Below the pieces are notes generated by a model that saw nothing but the letters and a program-made list of their open reading frames with translations, had not been told where the DNA came from and did no database searches. The position numbers were made by a program, and so were the translations under genes. From the NCBI RefSeq assembly GCF_005222785.1, contig NZ_STGH01000001.1, positions 1,178,001 through 1,242,000 on the forward strand: 64,000 bases of DNA. The letters run 5' to 3'. The DNA comes from Rhodobacter sp. SY28-1 (GTDB lineage Bacteria > Pseudomonadota > Alphaproteobacteria > Rhodobacterales > Rhodobacteraceae). This document shows, piece after piece, positions 35,077-43,644 of the stretch. The stretch's first letter is position 1. The number at the start of each line of letters is the position of its first letter.

Positions 35077-35940
35077 TCAGTCCACCGCCCTTGGGAAGAG
35101 GCCGCGCGGGCGGATCAGAAGGACCAGCAGGAAGGCCAGATGCCCGGCCAGGATCTGCCATTCCGGATTGATCGCCGCGCCAAGCGTCTGGGCGACGCCG
35201 ATGATGATGCCCCCTGCCAGCGTGCCCCAGAGGCTGCCAAGGCCGCCGATGATGACCGCCTCGAAGGCGTAGATCAGGCGGGCGGGACCGATGGAGGGGT
35301 CGAAGTTCGCGCGCATGCCAAGGTAAAGGGCGGCGACGGTGACCACGACCATGGCAATGCCGGTGGCCATGGCGAAGACGCCCTTGGGGTCAAGGCCCAT
35401 GAGGCTTGCGGTGACCGGATCGTCGCTGGTGGCGCGGAAGGCGCGGCCGAGGGCGGTGGCGTAGAAGATCCGGTTTAGGGCGAGGATGACGAGGACCGCG
35501 GAGGCGAAGGTCAGGAGCGGCATCCAGCCAACGGTGACCACGCCAAGGTTCAGCGAGCCGCCCTCCAGCGCGCCGGCGGGGATGCGGCGGGTGTCGGCAG
35601 AGAAGGCTTGCAGGAGGCCGTTCTGCAGGGCCACCGAGAGGCCGAAGGTGACGAGGAGGGGCGGGAGGATGTCCTTTCCTAACACGCGGTTCAGGACGTA
35701 GCGCTGCAAGGCCCAGCCCAGGGCGAACATCACCGGTGCTGCGAGGAGGGCGGCAAGAAAGGGGTTGAGGCCGAGGGTCGAGACGGCGAGGAGGATGCCG
35801 AAGGCGGCGAAGACGATCAGGTCGCCGTGCGCGAGGTTGACCAGGCGCATGATCCCGAAGACGAGGCTCAGCCCGGTGGCAAAGAGGGCGTAGAGGCCGC
35901 CGAGGAGCACACCTTGCACGATGATGTCGAGCCAGTTCAT
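35077..35940 (-). CDS. Branched-chain-type ABC transporter permease (LivH family), aromatic operon
   Basis: The 287-residue permease shows the LivH signature LSLVFGIMRLVNLAHGDLIV near residue 25 and the C-terminal FEAVIIGGLGSLWGTLAGGI. Eight or so membrane helices are apparent. It overlaps the ATPase gene upstream by 4 bases and ends one base before the LivM gene. Confidence 0.9.
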   Translation of the reverse strand: MNWLDIIVQGVLLGGLYALFATGLSLVFGIMRLVNLAHGDLIVFAAFGILLAVSTLGLNPFLAALLAAPVMFALGWALQRYVLNRVLGKDILPPLLVTFGLSVALQNGLLQAFSADTRRIPAGALEGGSLNLGVVTVGWMPLLTFASAVLVILALNRIFYATALGRAFRATSDDPVTASLMGLDPKGVFAMATGIAMVVVTVAALYLGMRANFDPSIGPARLIYAFEAVIIGGLGSLWGTLAGGIIIGVAQTLGAAINPEWQILAGHLAFLLVLLIRPRGLFPRAVD

Positions 35941-36641
35941 GCGGCGGCTCCGAAATAGGCGGCGTGGATGGCGGTGCGGCTGACTTCGGCGGCTTTCGCT
36001 TGCAGGGTCACGCGGCCCTCCATCATGCAGTAGACCCGGTCTGACACGGACAGGGCGCGGCCGATGTCCTGTTCGACGACGATGATCGCGGTGCCTTCAG
36101 CCTTGATCCGGGGCATGGCGGCGTAGATGTCGCGGATCACCACGGGGGCGAGGCCGAGGCTGATTTCGTCGCAGAGGAGGACCTCGGGGTTCGACATGAG
36201 GGCGCGGCCGATGGCGACCATCTGCTGCTGGCCGCCCGAAAGCGCGGTGCCGGGGGCGTTGCGTTTCTCGCGCAGGATCGGGAACAGGTCGTAGATCGTG
36301 GTCAGGGACCATGGGCCGTGGGTCTTGCGGACCTGCCCGCCGATCAGGAGGTTCTCCTCGACGCTGAGCGAGGGGAAGAGCTTGCGGCCTTCGGGCACCA
36401 TCGCGATGCCGCGCTGCATGACCTGATGCGCGGGCATGGCGCCGATGCCGTCGCCGCGATGCTGGACCATGTCGCGGGCATTGCGGAGGACGCCGGAAAT
36501 CGAACGGAGGAGGGTGGATTTGCCCGCCCCGTTCGCGCCGATCACGGCGACGGTTTCGCCCTTGTCCAGGGTGATCTCGACGCCGAAGAGGGCGCGGAAC
36601 TGGCCGTAGTTGGCGGTGAGGGCGCGGGTTTCCAGAAGCAT
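35937..36641 (-). CDS. Branched-chain-type ABC transporter ATPase (LivF family), aromatic operon
   Basis: The 234-residue ATPase has Walker A GANGAGKST near residue 34, signature LSGGQQQMVAIGRALMSNPE and Walker B VLLCDEISLGLAP, the LivF pattern. It shares one base with the LivG-type gene and 4 bases with the LivH-type gene, a fully compressed transporter operon. Confidence 0.93.
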   Translation of the reverse strand: MLLETRALTANYGQFRALFGVEITLDKGETVAVIGANGAGKSTLLRSISGVLRNARDMVQHRGDGIGAMPAHQVMQRGIAMVPEGRKLFPSLSVEENLLIGGQVRKTHGPWSLTTIYDLFPILREKRNAPGTALSGGQQQMVAIGRALMSNPEVLLCDEISLGLAPVVIRDIYAAMPRIKAEGTAIIVVEQDIGRALSVSDRVYCMMEGRVTLQAKAAEVSRTAIHAAYFGAAA

Positions 36642-37363
36642 CAGATCTCGATCCCCAGGTAGATTTCGCGCACCTCTTTCGAGGCCATGATCTGGTCTGG
36701 CTCACCCAACCCGATCACCCGCCCGAAGTCGAGGACGAGCAGCCGTTCCACGACGGCGGTCAGCGCGTGCAGGACGTGTTCGATCCAGATGATCGTGACG
36801 CCGCGGGCGTGCAGGCCCTTGATCGTGGCGATCAGGGCCTGGCATTCGCCTTCGGTCAACCCGCCGGCGATTTCGTCGAGGAGGAGGAGTTCGGGTCCCG
36901 TGGCCATCGCCCGGGCAAGCTCCAGCCGTTTGCGGTCGAGGAGTGACAAGGCCCCGGCGGGGGTGTTAGCGCGGTGGAAGAGCTCGCAGTCGTGCAGGAT
37001 GCGGGCGCAATCTTCGACCCCGGCGGCTTCGGGTTGGCCCCGGCCAAAGCTGGCGGCGACGGCGAGGTTTTCGTAGACGGTCATGCCTTCGAAGGGCTGC
37101 GGGATCTGGAAGCTGCGGCCGACGCCCATGCGGACCCGCTCCATCGCTGGGGCGCGGGTGACGTCGCGGCCCATCAGGGTGATGGTCCCGGCGTCGGGGG
37201 CGAAGTTGCCGGTGATGAGGTTGAACAGGGTGGATTTCCCCGCCCCGTTCGGGCCGATGATGCCCAAGGCCTGTCCCTTGGGGACGGAAAACGAAACGTC
37301 ATCGGTGACCTTGAGGGCACCGAAGCTTTTCGAGACGCCGGAGAGGGACAGGATTTCAGTCAT
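36641..37363 (-). CDS. Branched-chain-type ABC transporter ATPase (LivG family), aromatic operon
   Basis: The 240-residue ATPase has Walker A GPNGAGKST near residue 38 and Walker B LLLLDEIAGGLTEGE. The signature region reads LSLLDRKRLELARAMATGPE: the usual LS(Y/G)GxxR is changed to LSLLDRKR, a modest deviation seen in some LivG proteins. It forms a heterodimer with the LivF-type ATPase. Confidence 0.92.
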   Translation of the reverse strand: MTEILSLSGVSKSFGALKVTDDVSFSVPKGQALGIIGPNGAGKSTLFNLITGNFAPDAGTITLMGRDVTRAPAMERVRMGVGRSFQIPQPFEGMTVYENLAVAASFGRGQPEAAGVEDCARILHDCELFHRANTPAGALSLLDRKRLELARAMATGPELLLLDEIAGGLTEGECQALIATIKGLHARGVTIIWIEHVLHALTAVVERLLVLDFGRVIGLGEPDQIMASKEVREIYLGIEI

Positions 37364-37380
37364 CGTCAGCTTTCAAGGGA

Positions 37381-37402
37381 TGCCCGGCCCGAAGGCCGGG
37401 CA
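37381..37402 (-). promoter_or_regulatory. Intercistronic hairpin after the aromatic-operon binding-protein gene
   Basis: Read on the minus strand, TGCCCGGCC, TTCG, GGCCGGGCA is a perfect 9-bp stem with a UUCG loop, 7 bases beyond the binding-protein stop. It matches the placement and loop of the hairpin after aapJ. Confidence 0.72.
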
Positions 37403-37408
37403 GGGGGG

Positions 37409-38683
37409 TCAGGCCAGTGCCTCCATCGTGCCGCCGGTGGGGATGTTCGGCGCGGTCTGGTTGTCGACCACGACGAGGTTGAAGGTCCCGTCCGCATTGC
37501 GCCGCCACTGGCCGCCGACAAGCTGGGTCTTGCAGACGTTGGTGGCCGCGAAGGGCGGCAGGCCCGCGCCGTCCCAGGCGATCTTGCCGACCATCGTGTC
37601 CATGCTGGTCGCAGCGATCGCTGCGGCCACGCCCTCGGCATCCTTGGTGTCCGAGACGCGGCCCATGACGTTGGTCGCGACTTCGAACAGCGAGTGGATG
37701 AAGCCAATGGGCTGGGTCCAGGGCCGCGAAGTCTGGGCGGTGAAGTCAGCCGCAAGGTCCGCCGCCGACTGGCCGGTCAGCGAGGATTTGAACGGGTGGG
37801 TGCTCGACCACCAGACCTCGGACGACAGGTTGTGGCCGGCTTCGCCCAAGGCCTCGACCGACTGCGGGAAGAGGATGGCCTTGGCCACGGTGATGATCTT
37901 CGGGTTGTAGCCCTGCTGGATCGCCTGGTTGCGGAAGGTGGTGAAGTCGGGCGGGATCACCACACCAGTGACGATCTCGCAGTTCGCGGTCTTGAACGCG
38001 TTGATCTGGGCGCTGAAATCGTCGGTCAGGTTCTGGTAGCGGCCCGGATCGGTGAGCGTGTAGCCCTGCGCCGCAAAGCCGGGGCCGACGCCCACGTTCG
38101 GATCGCCCCAGGCGTTGCCGTCGCCGTCGTTGGGGAAAAGACCGCCCACGGCTTTGTTGGTCTCGATCTGGTTCCACATGTTCAGGAAGACGGCGATGAC
38201 GTCTTCCAGCCCCCAGAAGTAGTGGAAGGCAAAGTCGAAGGGCTTCCACGAGGCCGGGTCGCCGGGGTTGCCTTGCTGGCCGATGAACCAGGGCTGCCAA
38301 GGCGCCTTGGTCGAGATGACGGGCATCCCTTCCGCCTCGCAGGTGGTGGCGACGGGGTTGGTGTTCTCGGGCGTCGAGGCGACGAGCATCAAGTCGATCT
38401 CGTCATCGACGATCAGCTCTTTTGCGACTTCTGCGGCGCGGTTCGGGTTCGACTGGCTGTCCTTGACGATGACTTCGAAGTTGGCCCCGGCTTCCGTGCC
38501 TAGGAAGGCCTTGATGTTGTAGTCGTCGCTTTCGGCAAAGCCCGCCAGCGGCCCGGATTGTGGGCTGACGTAGCCGAGCTTGATCTTGGCACCTTGCGCG
38601 ATGGCAGGCGCGGCAAGGCCGGATGCGGCGAAGGTCAGGCCGGTCGCGGCAGTGGAGCGCAGGAATTTCCGTCTGGTCAGCAT
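37409..38683 (-). CDS. Branched-chain-type ABC transporter substrate-binding protein, aromatic operon
   Basis: The 424-residue protein starts at 38683 (GGGAGGACTATCC before the ATG). The Tat signal TRRKFLRSTAATGLTFAASG leads to the mature domain AKIKLGYVSPQSGPLAGFAE, a type-1 periplasmic binding fold (Peripla_BP_6). The Arg-Arg motif suggests export folded. It is followed by a stable hairpin and then its ATPases, consistent with higher expression than the channel parts. The ligand is presumably the aromatic substrate. Confidence 0.9.
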   Translation of the reverse strand: MLTRRKFLRSTAATGLTFAASGLAAPAIAQGAKIKLGYVSPQSGPLAGFAESDDYNIKAFLGTEAGANFEVIVKDSQSNPNRAAEVAKELIVDDEIDLMLVASTPENTNPVATTCEAEGMPVISTKAPWQPWFIGQQGNPGDPASWKPFDFAFHYFWGLEDVIAVFLNMWNQIETNKAVGGLFPNDGDGNAWGDPNVGVGPGFAAQGYTLTDPGRYQNLTDDFSAQINAFKTANCEIVTGVVIPPDFTTFRNQAIQQGYNPKIITVAKAILFPQSVEALGEAGHNLSSEVWWSSTHPFKSSLTGQSAADLAADFTAQTSRPWTQPIGFIHSLFEVATNVMGRVSDTKDAEGVAAAIAATSMDTMVGKIAWDGAGLPPFAATNVCKTQLVGGQWRRNADGTFNLVVVDNQTAPNIPTGGTMEALA

Positions 38684-38702
38684 GGATAGTCCTCCCATTT
38701 GG

Positions 38703-39764
38703 TCAGCTTGCGGGCCGTGTGCCCTCCCAGGCGGCCTGCAAGAGGTTGCGGATGTCGGTTTCGGTGAAGGGTCTTGGGTTCCAGTAGGCGTTCTTCAGGG
38801 CGATGGTCGCGGCGCGGTCGAGGTCGGCCTGGGCGAGGCCAAGATCGGCAAGGCTCAGGGGGGCGTTCACGGATTTGGCGAAGTCCCAGAGGCCAGCCCC
38901 GGCGGGGGCGCCGAAGACGTCGGAGATCGGTTTCAGGAGATCCGGCACCACGGCCGCGTTGTAGGCGGTGGTGTGGGGCAGAAGGACGGCATGGGTTTCG
39001 GCATGGGGCATCCCGAAGCTGCCGCCGAGGACATGGGCCAGCTTGTGGTGGAGCGCCATGGAGACCTGGCCAAGCGCGGTGGAGCAGCACCAGGCGGCAT
39101 ACAGCGCCTCGGCCCTTGCGTCGCGGTTGGTCGGGTCGGCGACCAGAACCGGGATCGAGGTCTTGAAGGCGCGCATGGCGTCGCGGCACATCGCCTCGAT
39201 CACCGGGTTGCGGTCGGGGGCGTAGAAGGCCTCCATCGCATGGGCGATGGCGTTGAGGGCCGAGGTGACGGTCAGGCCGACGGGAAGCGTAAGCGTCAGG
39301 TCGACGTCGTAGATCACCACTTCCGGCCGGATCGCGGGATCGCGGCGGGTGGTCTTTTCGCCGCCAGAGGTTTCGCCCAGGATGTCGGTCATCTCGGACC
39401 CGGCATAGGTCGTGGGGATCACGATCTGGTCCGCCCCGGTGCGGACGGCGATGGCCTTGCCGAGGCCGGTGGTGGACCCGCCGCCAAGAGAGATGACGCA
39501 ATCGGCTTTTGCCTCGGCGAAGGCGGATATTGCCTGTTCGGTGACCTCGACCGGCGTGTGCATCGCGGCACCTGCGAAGACGCCTGCAGCGGAGGTGCCC
39601 AAGCGGTCGGCCAGCGCCTGCGCGTCGTCTTTCTGGTTTGGCGTCGACAGGACGAGCGCGCGGGAGTGGCCGAGGCGGGCGAGTTCTTCACCGGTCTGGG
39701 CCAAGGTGCCGGAGCCGAAAAGGACGCGGGTGGTGATGCCGGGGAAGGTGAAGGCGCGGGTCAT
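38703..39764 (-). CDS. Maleylacetate reductase (iron-containing alcohol dehydrogenase family)
   Basis: The 353-residue enzyme reduces maleylacetate to 3-oxoadipate with NAD(P)H. The dinucleotide motif GGGSTTGLGKAIAVRTG is near residue 95. IVIPTTYAGSEMTDILGETS and the metal-site-like HKLAHVLGGSFGMPHAETHA near 245 are characteristic of the maleylacetate reductase branch. It completes the hydroxyquinol route started by the intradiol dioxygenases, feeding the 3-oxoadipate pathway. The start overlaps the next upstream gene by 4 bases. Confidence 0.92.
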   Translation of the reverse strand: MTRAFTFPGITTRVLFGSGTLAQTGEELARLGHSRALVLSTPNQKDDAQALADRLGTSAAGVFAGAAMHTPVEVTEQAISAFAEAKADCVISLGGGSTTGLGKAIAVRTGADQIVIPTTYAGSEMTDILGETSGGEKTTRRDPAIRPEVVIYDVDLTLTLPVGLTVTSALNAIAHAMEAFYAPDRNPVIEAMCRDAMRAFKTSIPVLVADPTNRDARAEALYAAWCCSTALGQVSMALHHKLAHVLGGSFGMPHAETHAVLLPHTTAYNAAVVPDLLKPISDVFGAPAGAGLWDFAKSVNAPLSLADLGLAQADLDRAATIALKNAYWNPRPFTETDIRNLLQAAWEGTRPAS

Positions 39765-40408
39765 CGCGGGGCCTCCATCGTCACGGGGCGGTCCTCGGCG
39801 AGCGCGGCAAGGACCGTCGCCAACATGGCGCGTTCGGCGGGGGAGACTTCATGCGCGCGGCAGGGAAAGATGTCGGAGCGCAGGGAGGCCCCCGCGAGCG
39901 CAAGCTCGGCTGCGGCCTCGGCGAAGGCCGCGACAGGAATCCAGGGATCGGCATCGGCGCCGGAGAGGTAGACTGGCAGTTCCCGCAACAGGGCTGCGGG
40001 GCGTTGGTCAGCGGTGGTTCCCACCCGGCAGCCGGTGAAGGCGAGGACCGCATCGGCGGGCGATGCCCCGGTGAAGGTGTGTTCAAGGGACAGGCAGGCC
40101 CCTTGCGAGAAGCCTGCCAGCACCACGGGGCGGAAGGTCTGCGACCGGACATCGGTCATCACCGCCGCCAATCCCGTCAACGATGCGGCCAACTCTGTCC
40201 GCGTCGTGTCGGTCAACGGGTCGATGGCGCGTGCCGCATACCAGCTGCCCCCTTTGGCGCGGGGCAGGATCCAGGCGACGTCGCCCGGCAGATGCTGGAC
40301 CACATGGTCCAGCATCGCCTCGGGCGACTGGCCCCGGCCATGCAGGAAGACGCATGCGACGCGCGCCTTCTGCAGGGCCGTTCCGGTATGCAGCACGTCA
40401 AGCGTCAC
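39761..40408 (-). CDS. Phospholipase/carboxylesterase family hydrolase (MhqD-like)
   Basis: The 215-residue alpha/beta hydrolase shows the nucleophile elbow GFSQG near residue 99, an oxyanion region FLHGRGQSPEAM, and a late AHEVS histidine near 190. An Asp in SGADADPWIP completes the likely triad. Together with the neighbouring ring-cleaving dioxygenase it recalls the Bacillus mhqD-mhqO pair induced by hydroquinones (family knowledge). The substrate may be an ester or ring-fission product; this is inference. Confidence 0.82.
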   Translation of the reverse strand: MTLDVLHTGTALQKARVACVFLHGRGQSPEAMLDHVVQHLPGDVAWILPRAKGGSWYAARAIDPLTDTTRTELAASLTGLAAVMTDVRSQTFRPVVLAGFSQGACLSLEHTFTGASPADAVLAFTGCRVGTTADQRPAALLRELPVYLSGADADPWIPVAAFAEAAAELALAGASLRSDIFPCRAHEVSPAERAMLATVLAALAEDRPVTMEAPR

Positions 40409-41370
40409 TGGAACGACGCCTCCTCAAGGCCTTGCATCAGCTCGGCACGGCGGTCTTCGAACCACGGCGGGAACACGAGCGACTGGCCGATGGCGTCCGC
40501 AGGCTCGTCCTTGGCCCAGCCTTCCGGGACGGTCCATGCGATCTCGAACAGCGCGCCGCCGGGAGAGCGGACATACATCGACTTGAAGTAGTTGCGGTCC
40601 TTCTGTTCCGAGACGTCGGTGAAACCCATCCCTTCCAGCCGCGCCTTCAGGGCGATCTGGTTCTCCTCGGTCCCGGTGTTCAAGGCGAGGTGGTGGATCG
40701 TGCCGCCCGCCAGCATCCAGGTGCCCTGCTTGGACACGCGGTCCTCGATAACTTCGACCACCGAATGCGGACCAAGGTTGTCGGGGACCGAGAACATCAG
40801 GCCTTCGCCGGTCTTCGCCTCAAGCGTCAGCCCCATGCCGCCGGTGATGAATTCGTCCATGCTGTCCAGATCGAAGACCGCGATGCCGCCGCCGTAGATG
40901 CCGCGGATGCCGGTCTGGGCGGTGGTGCCCTGGGCCGGGTTCACGATGGGCGCACGGGTGTCGCCGGGGTTTTCCACCAACTCATGCGGGATGCCGCAGG
41001 GGTGCTCCAGCAAGACGCGGGTCAGGCCGAAACGGCTGCCCTTAGTCGCCTTGATGCCGCGCTGGTTCAGCCGGTCGACCCAGAAGTCCGCGCTGCCAAC
41101 CGGGATCGACAGCATGATCGTGCGGCTTTGGTTGGTGCCGCGACGGCCGTAGATGCCGGGTTTGCGGAACGGGAAGGTGGTGACGATGGTCGAGGCGTCG
41201 CCGTTCTTTGACCCGTAGTACAGGTGATATACCGGGATCGTGCCGTCGAACAGAACAGTGCGCTTGACCGAGTAGAGGCCAAGGGTCTTGGCGTAGAAGT
41301 CATAGTCCTCCTGCGCGCCGTCGGTCGACAGGGTCAGGTGGTGGTAGCCGCTGACAAGGGCATTGGCCAT
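40405..41370 (-). CDS. Ring-cleaving dioxygenase of the VOC superfamily (MhqO/LinE-like)
   Basis: The 321-residue protein contains two paired vicinal-oxygen-chelate halves. Metal ligands are visible as His in SGYHHLTLST (residue 10/11), His in GTIHHLALNTG near 225, and Glu in GGALFEIAW near 275. Family members cleave hydroquinone-type rings or are induced by quinones. A third ring-opening enzyme in this operon may act on para-diols or detoxify quinones formed by autoxidation of hydroxyquinol. Confidence 0.85.
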   Translation of the reverse strand: MANALVSGYHHLTLSTDGAQEDYDFYAKTLGLYSVKRTVLFDGTIPVYHLYYGSKNGDASTIVTTFPFRKPGIYGRRGTNQSRTIMLSIPVGSADFWVDRLNQRGIKATKGSRFGLTRVLLEHPCGIPHELVENPGDTRAPIVNPAQGTTAQTGIRGIYGGGIAVFDLDSMDEFITGGMGLTLEAKTGEGLMFSVPDNLGPHSVVEVIEDRVSKQGTWMLAGGTIHHLALNTGTEENQIALKARLEGMGFTDVSEQKDRNYFKSMYVRSPGGALFEIAWTVPEGWAKDEPADAIGQSLVFPPWFEDRRAELMQGLEEASFQ

Positions 41371-41382
41371 GATCGTGTCCTT

Positions 41383-42270
41383 TCACATCGTGGTTTCGGG
41401 GTTTGCCCCGCCCGCGTGGCCATCGCGGACAAGAACGAGAGTGAGGTCCAGTGCGTGTTTCGCAGTCCCGCCCGGGGGCAGGCTGCGAAACTCGGCCAGA
41501 AGTTCGGGCCGCACGCCGAACAGCGCATCGCGGCCGATGGCCGGGTCGTCCCTGTCGAAGACATGGGTGACGAGTGTCCGGAAGCCGGGGGCCGTCACCT
41601 TGAAATGGACATGCGCGGGACGCTCCAGCCGCAGGCCAAGGCGGTTTACAAGGCGACCCACCGGGCCGTCCTCGGGCAGGAAATAGCCGCGCGGCTTGAT
41701 GGTGCGGAAGGTGAGGCGGCCTTGCGCGTCGGCCCGCATCCGGCCGCGCAGGTTGAATTCGGGCTGCAGGTCCGGGTCCTGGTTTTCATAGCGGCCATGG
41801 GCGTTGGCCTGCCAAACGTCCACCAGCGCATCGGGAACCGGGGCGCCCTGCAGTTCGGTGACGCGGAGGGAGACCTCCATCGCCTCGCCCACCCCGTCGC
41901 GCGACAGGTTTGACCCGGGAGGCATTTCCGGGACGTCGGCACGGTAGAACGGGCCGGCCAAGGTCATCGGCGTCGCACCTGACGGGCAATCCGCATGCAG
42001 TTCCTCCACCCGGGTCGAGACGCCGATCACATCGGCCAGAAGCACCCATTCCTGCCTCCGGTCGTCCGAGGCGTGCCCGACCTCGGTCAGGAATTCGACG
42101 ACATGGCGCATTTCGGCCGGCGAGGGTTTCAACTCGACCACCAGGTCATGGATGCGCCGCACGATGGCCAGAAGCGACAGGCCCAGCCTTTCCGTCTCGG
42201 CCGCGGCAAGGCGCAAGCTGAGTTCGTCCAGCACGTCGGTCTGCCGCTTTTCGGGGGTCGATCCGTCCAT
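41383..42270 (-). CDS. Intradiol ring-cleavage dioxygenase, hydroxyquinol type (copy 2)
   Basis: The 295-residue protein is the first gene of the operon and a diverged paralogue of the enzyme at 30834. Iron ligands appear as Tyr in GRYENQ and RGYFLP and as the His pair in RPAHVHFKV. The PSGATPMTLAGPFYRADVPE segment replaces PSGASESTVLGPFHVADAPD of copy 1, so substrate range may differ. It is transcribed divergently from the LysR gene 93 bases away. Confidence 0.88.
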   Translation of the reverse strand: MDGSTPEKRQTDVLDELSLRLAAAETERLGLSLLAIVRRIHDLVVELKPSPAEMRHVVEFLTEVGHASDDRRQEWVLLADVIGVSTRVEELHADCPSGATPMTLAGPFYRADVPEMPPGSNLSRDGVGEAMEVSLRVTELQGAPVPDALVDVWQANAHGRYENQDPDLQPEFNLRGRMRADAQGRLTFRTIKPRGYFLPEDGPVGRLVNRLGLRLERPAHVHFKVTAPGFRTLVTHVFDRDDPAIGRDALFGVRPELLAEFRSLPPGGTAKHALDLTLVLVRDGHAGGANPETTM

Positions 42271-42350
42271 GCCTCAGCGGGCCTCCCCTCCCGCAGACAG
42301 AAAGATGCGACCGGGATGCGGAAAGTTTAATGAAAATTGCGCAGTCTATT

Positions 42351-42365
42351 ATACCATGTTGGTAT
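42351..42365. promoter_or_regulatory. Palindrome overlapping the LysR start (candidate operator)
   Basis: ATACCA-TGT-TGGTAT (42351-42365) is a perfect 6-base dyad that includes the first two bases of the LysR ATG. TATTAT at 42347-42352 could be a -10 element, which would place the transcript start almost at the ATG. It fits the T-N11-A form of LysR-type boxes. Confidence 0.5.
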
Positions 42366-43311
42366 GAAGCTGAACGAATCCCATCTCATGCAACTTGCTG
42401 CCGTACTGGACGCGGGCACGATCAGTGGCGGCGCGCAGGCGCTGGGTCAGACGCAGCCCGCGGTCAGCCGGTCGCTGGCCATGCTGGAGGCGCGCGTCGG
42501 CCAGCCCCTGTTCGTCAAGGGCAAGCGGCCTTTGCAGCCGACACCTTTGGCTGCACAACTGGCGGCGCATGGCCGGGCGATCCTGACCGCCTCGCGCCGG
42601 GCGACGGATACGGTGAAGGGGTTTCTGTCGGGGACGAAGGGGTTGGTCCGCGTCGGGGGCGTCCCGTTCTTTATGGACGCGATGATCAGCCGGATGATCG
42701 CCGAGTTCCAGAATGTCGAGCCGGATGTGACCGTGCAGCAAAGCTATGGCAACCTGCCCGACCTGACCGCGGCGCTGGAGGACGACCTGATCGACCTGGC
42801 CATAGTGCCGATGGGGGCGCTGGAGGCCCCCGCCGGTTTCGAATTCACCGAAATCCTGCCGGGGCGGAACGTCGTGTCCTGCCGCACGGGGCATCCGCTG
42901 CTGCGCAAGCTGCGGCTGCAGATCTCGGATCTTGGGGATTACCCTTGGGTCGCGCCGCTGCCGGGATCGCCGCTGATGTCGGACCTGCATTCGATCCTGC
43001 TGGCGAACGGGATGTCCGAGATCAGCATCCGCTATTCGGGCGGCAGCCTGATGAGCGTCATCAACTACATGTCCGAGACCAACGCCCTGGCGGTGCTGCC
43101 GTTTTCAGTGGTCTTCGCCCAGCGGAGGGAACAGCGGATCACGGTCCTGCCGCTGGATATTCCGCAGCCGAACCGCAGCCTGGGCATCCTGCGCCGGGTG
43201 ACCCCGAACCGCCCGCAAGCGGCGGACAGGCTGGCAAGTTTTGTCTGCTCGGCCTTCGAGGACCTGAAGCATCTGATCAAGCGGCACGAGAACGCAGTCG
43301 TCTGGGGCTGA
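42364..43311 (+). CDS. LysR-family regulator of the aromatic operon
   Basis: The 315-residue regulator has an N-terminal winged HTH (HLMQLAAVLDAGTISGGAQA then QTQPAVSRSLAMLEARVG) and a periplasmic-binding-like effector domain from about residue 90. ATG 42364 is chosen because the alignment of the HTH fits; TTG 42337 would add nine residues. No Shine-Dalgarno is visible, so the message may be leaderless. Divergence from the 12-gene catabolic operon makes it the likely activator, with an aromatic intermediate as effector. Confidence 0.9.
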   Translation: MKLNESHLMQLAAVLDAGTISGGAQALGQTQPAVSRSLAMLEARVGQPLFVKGKRPLQPTPLAAQLAAHGRAILTASRRATDTVKGFLSGTKGLVRVGGVPFFMDAMISRMIAEFQNVEPDVTVQQSYGNLPDLTAALEDDLIDLAIVPMGALEAPAGFEFTEILPGRNVVSCRTGHPLLRKLRLQISDLGDYPWVAPLPGSPLMSDLHSILLANGMSEISIRYSGGSLMSVINYMSETNALAVLPFSVVFAQRREQRITVLPLDIPQPNRSLGILRRVTPNRPQAADRLASFVCSAFEDLKHLIKRHENAVVWG

Positions 43312-43524
43312 TGTCAGTACCTTGGTGGTGGCGCAGCAGTGTGCTTGACGCGGAAATGGCGGACCCGTTGGCCGCCATTTTTCTCCTGCGATCAATCGCG
43401 GTTGATCGCCTTCAGGCGCAGAATACTCAATGCATCCGCGTGATTTTTCCAAGGACGTGCTTCGCTCCGTCGCAAGGCATGGCAAGCTGACGCACAGTTA
43501 TTGGTGGGTGGTATTGGGGGAACG
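43312..43524. other. Spacer without recognisable gene
   Basis: Between the LysR stop and the integrase fossil I see no coding frame with support on either strand, no strong hairpin and no tRNA. It forms part of the 563-base gene-poor stretch that holds mobile-element debris. Confidence 0.6.
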
Positions 43525-43641
43525 CCGAGGATCGCGGCAGAACTTGGACCGCTTGATTTGAAACGGCTTGTCCACTCAGGGGACAGGATTAGCGTAATGG
43601 TTCCTGTCGGAGGTGTTGCGGGGCTGTTTCTCCAGCTGACA
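43525..43641 (+). pseudogene. Fossil of a tyrosine integrase N-terminus
   Basis: The frame encodes RIAAELGPLDLKRLVHSGDR, followed by ISVMVPVGGVAGLFLQLT. Aligned by hand with residues 3-40 of the intact integrase at 61615, 26 of 38 positions are identical. Similarity stops abruptly after QLT, and the frame ends soon after. It is the left-over 5' end of a related DUF4102-type integrase gene, with no start in good context. Confidence 0.8.
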
Positions 43642-43644
43642 CAC

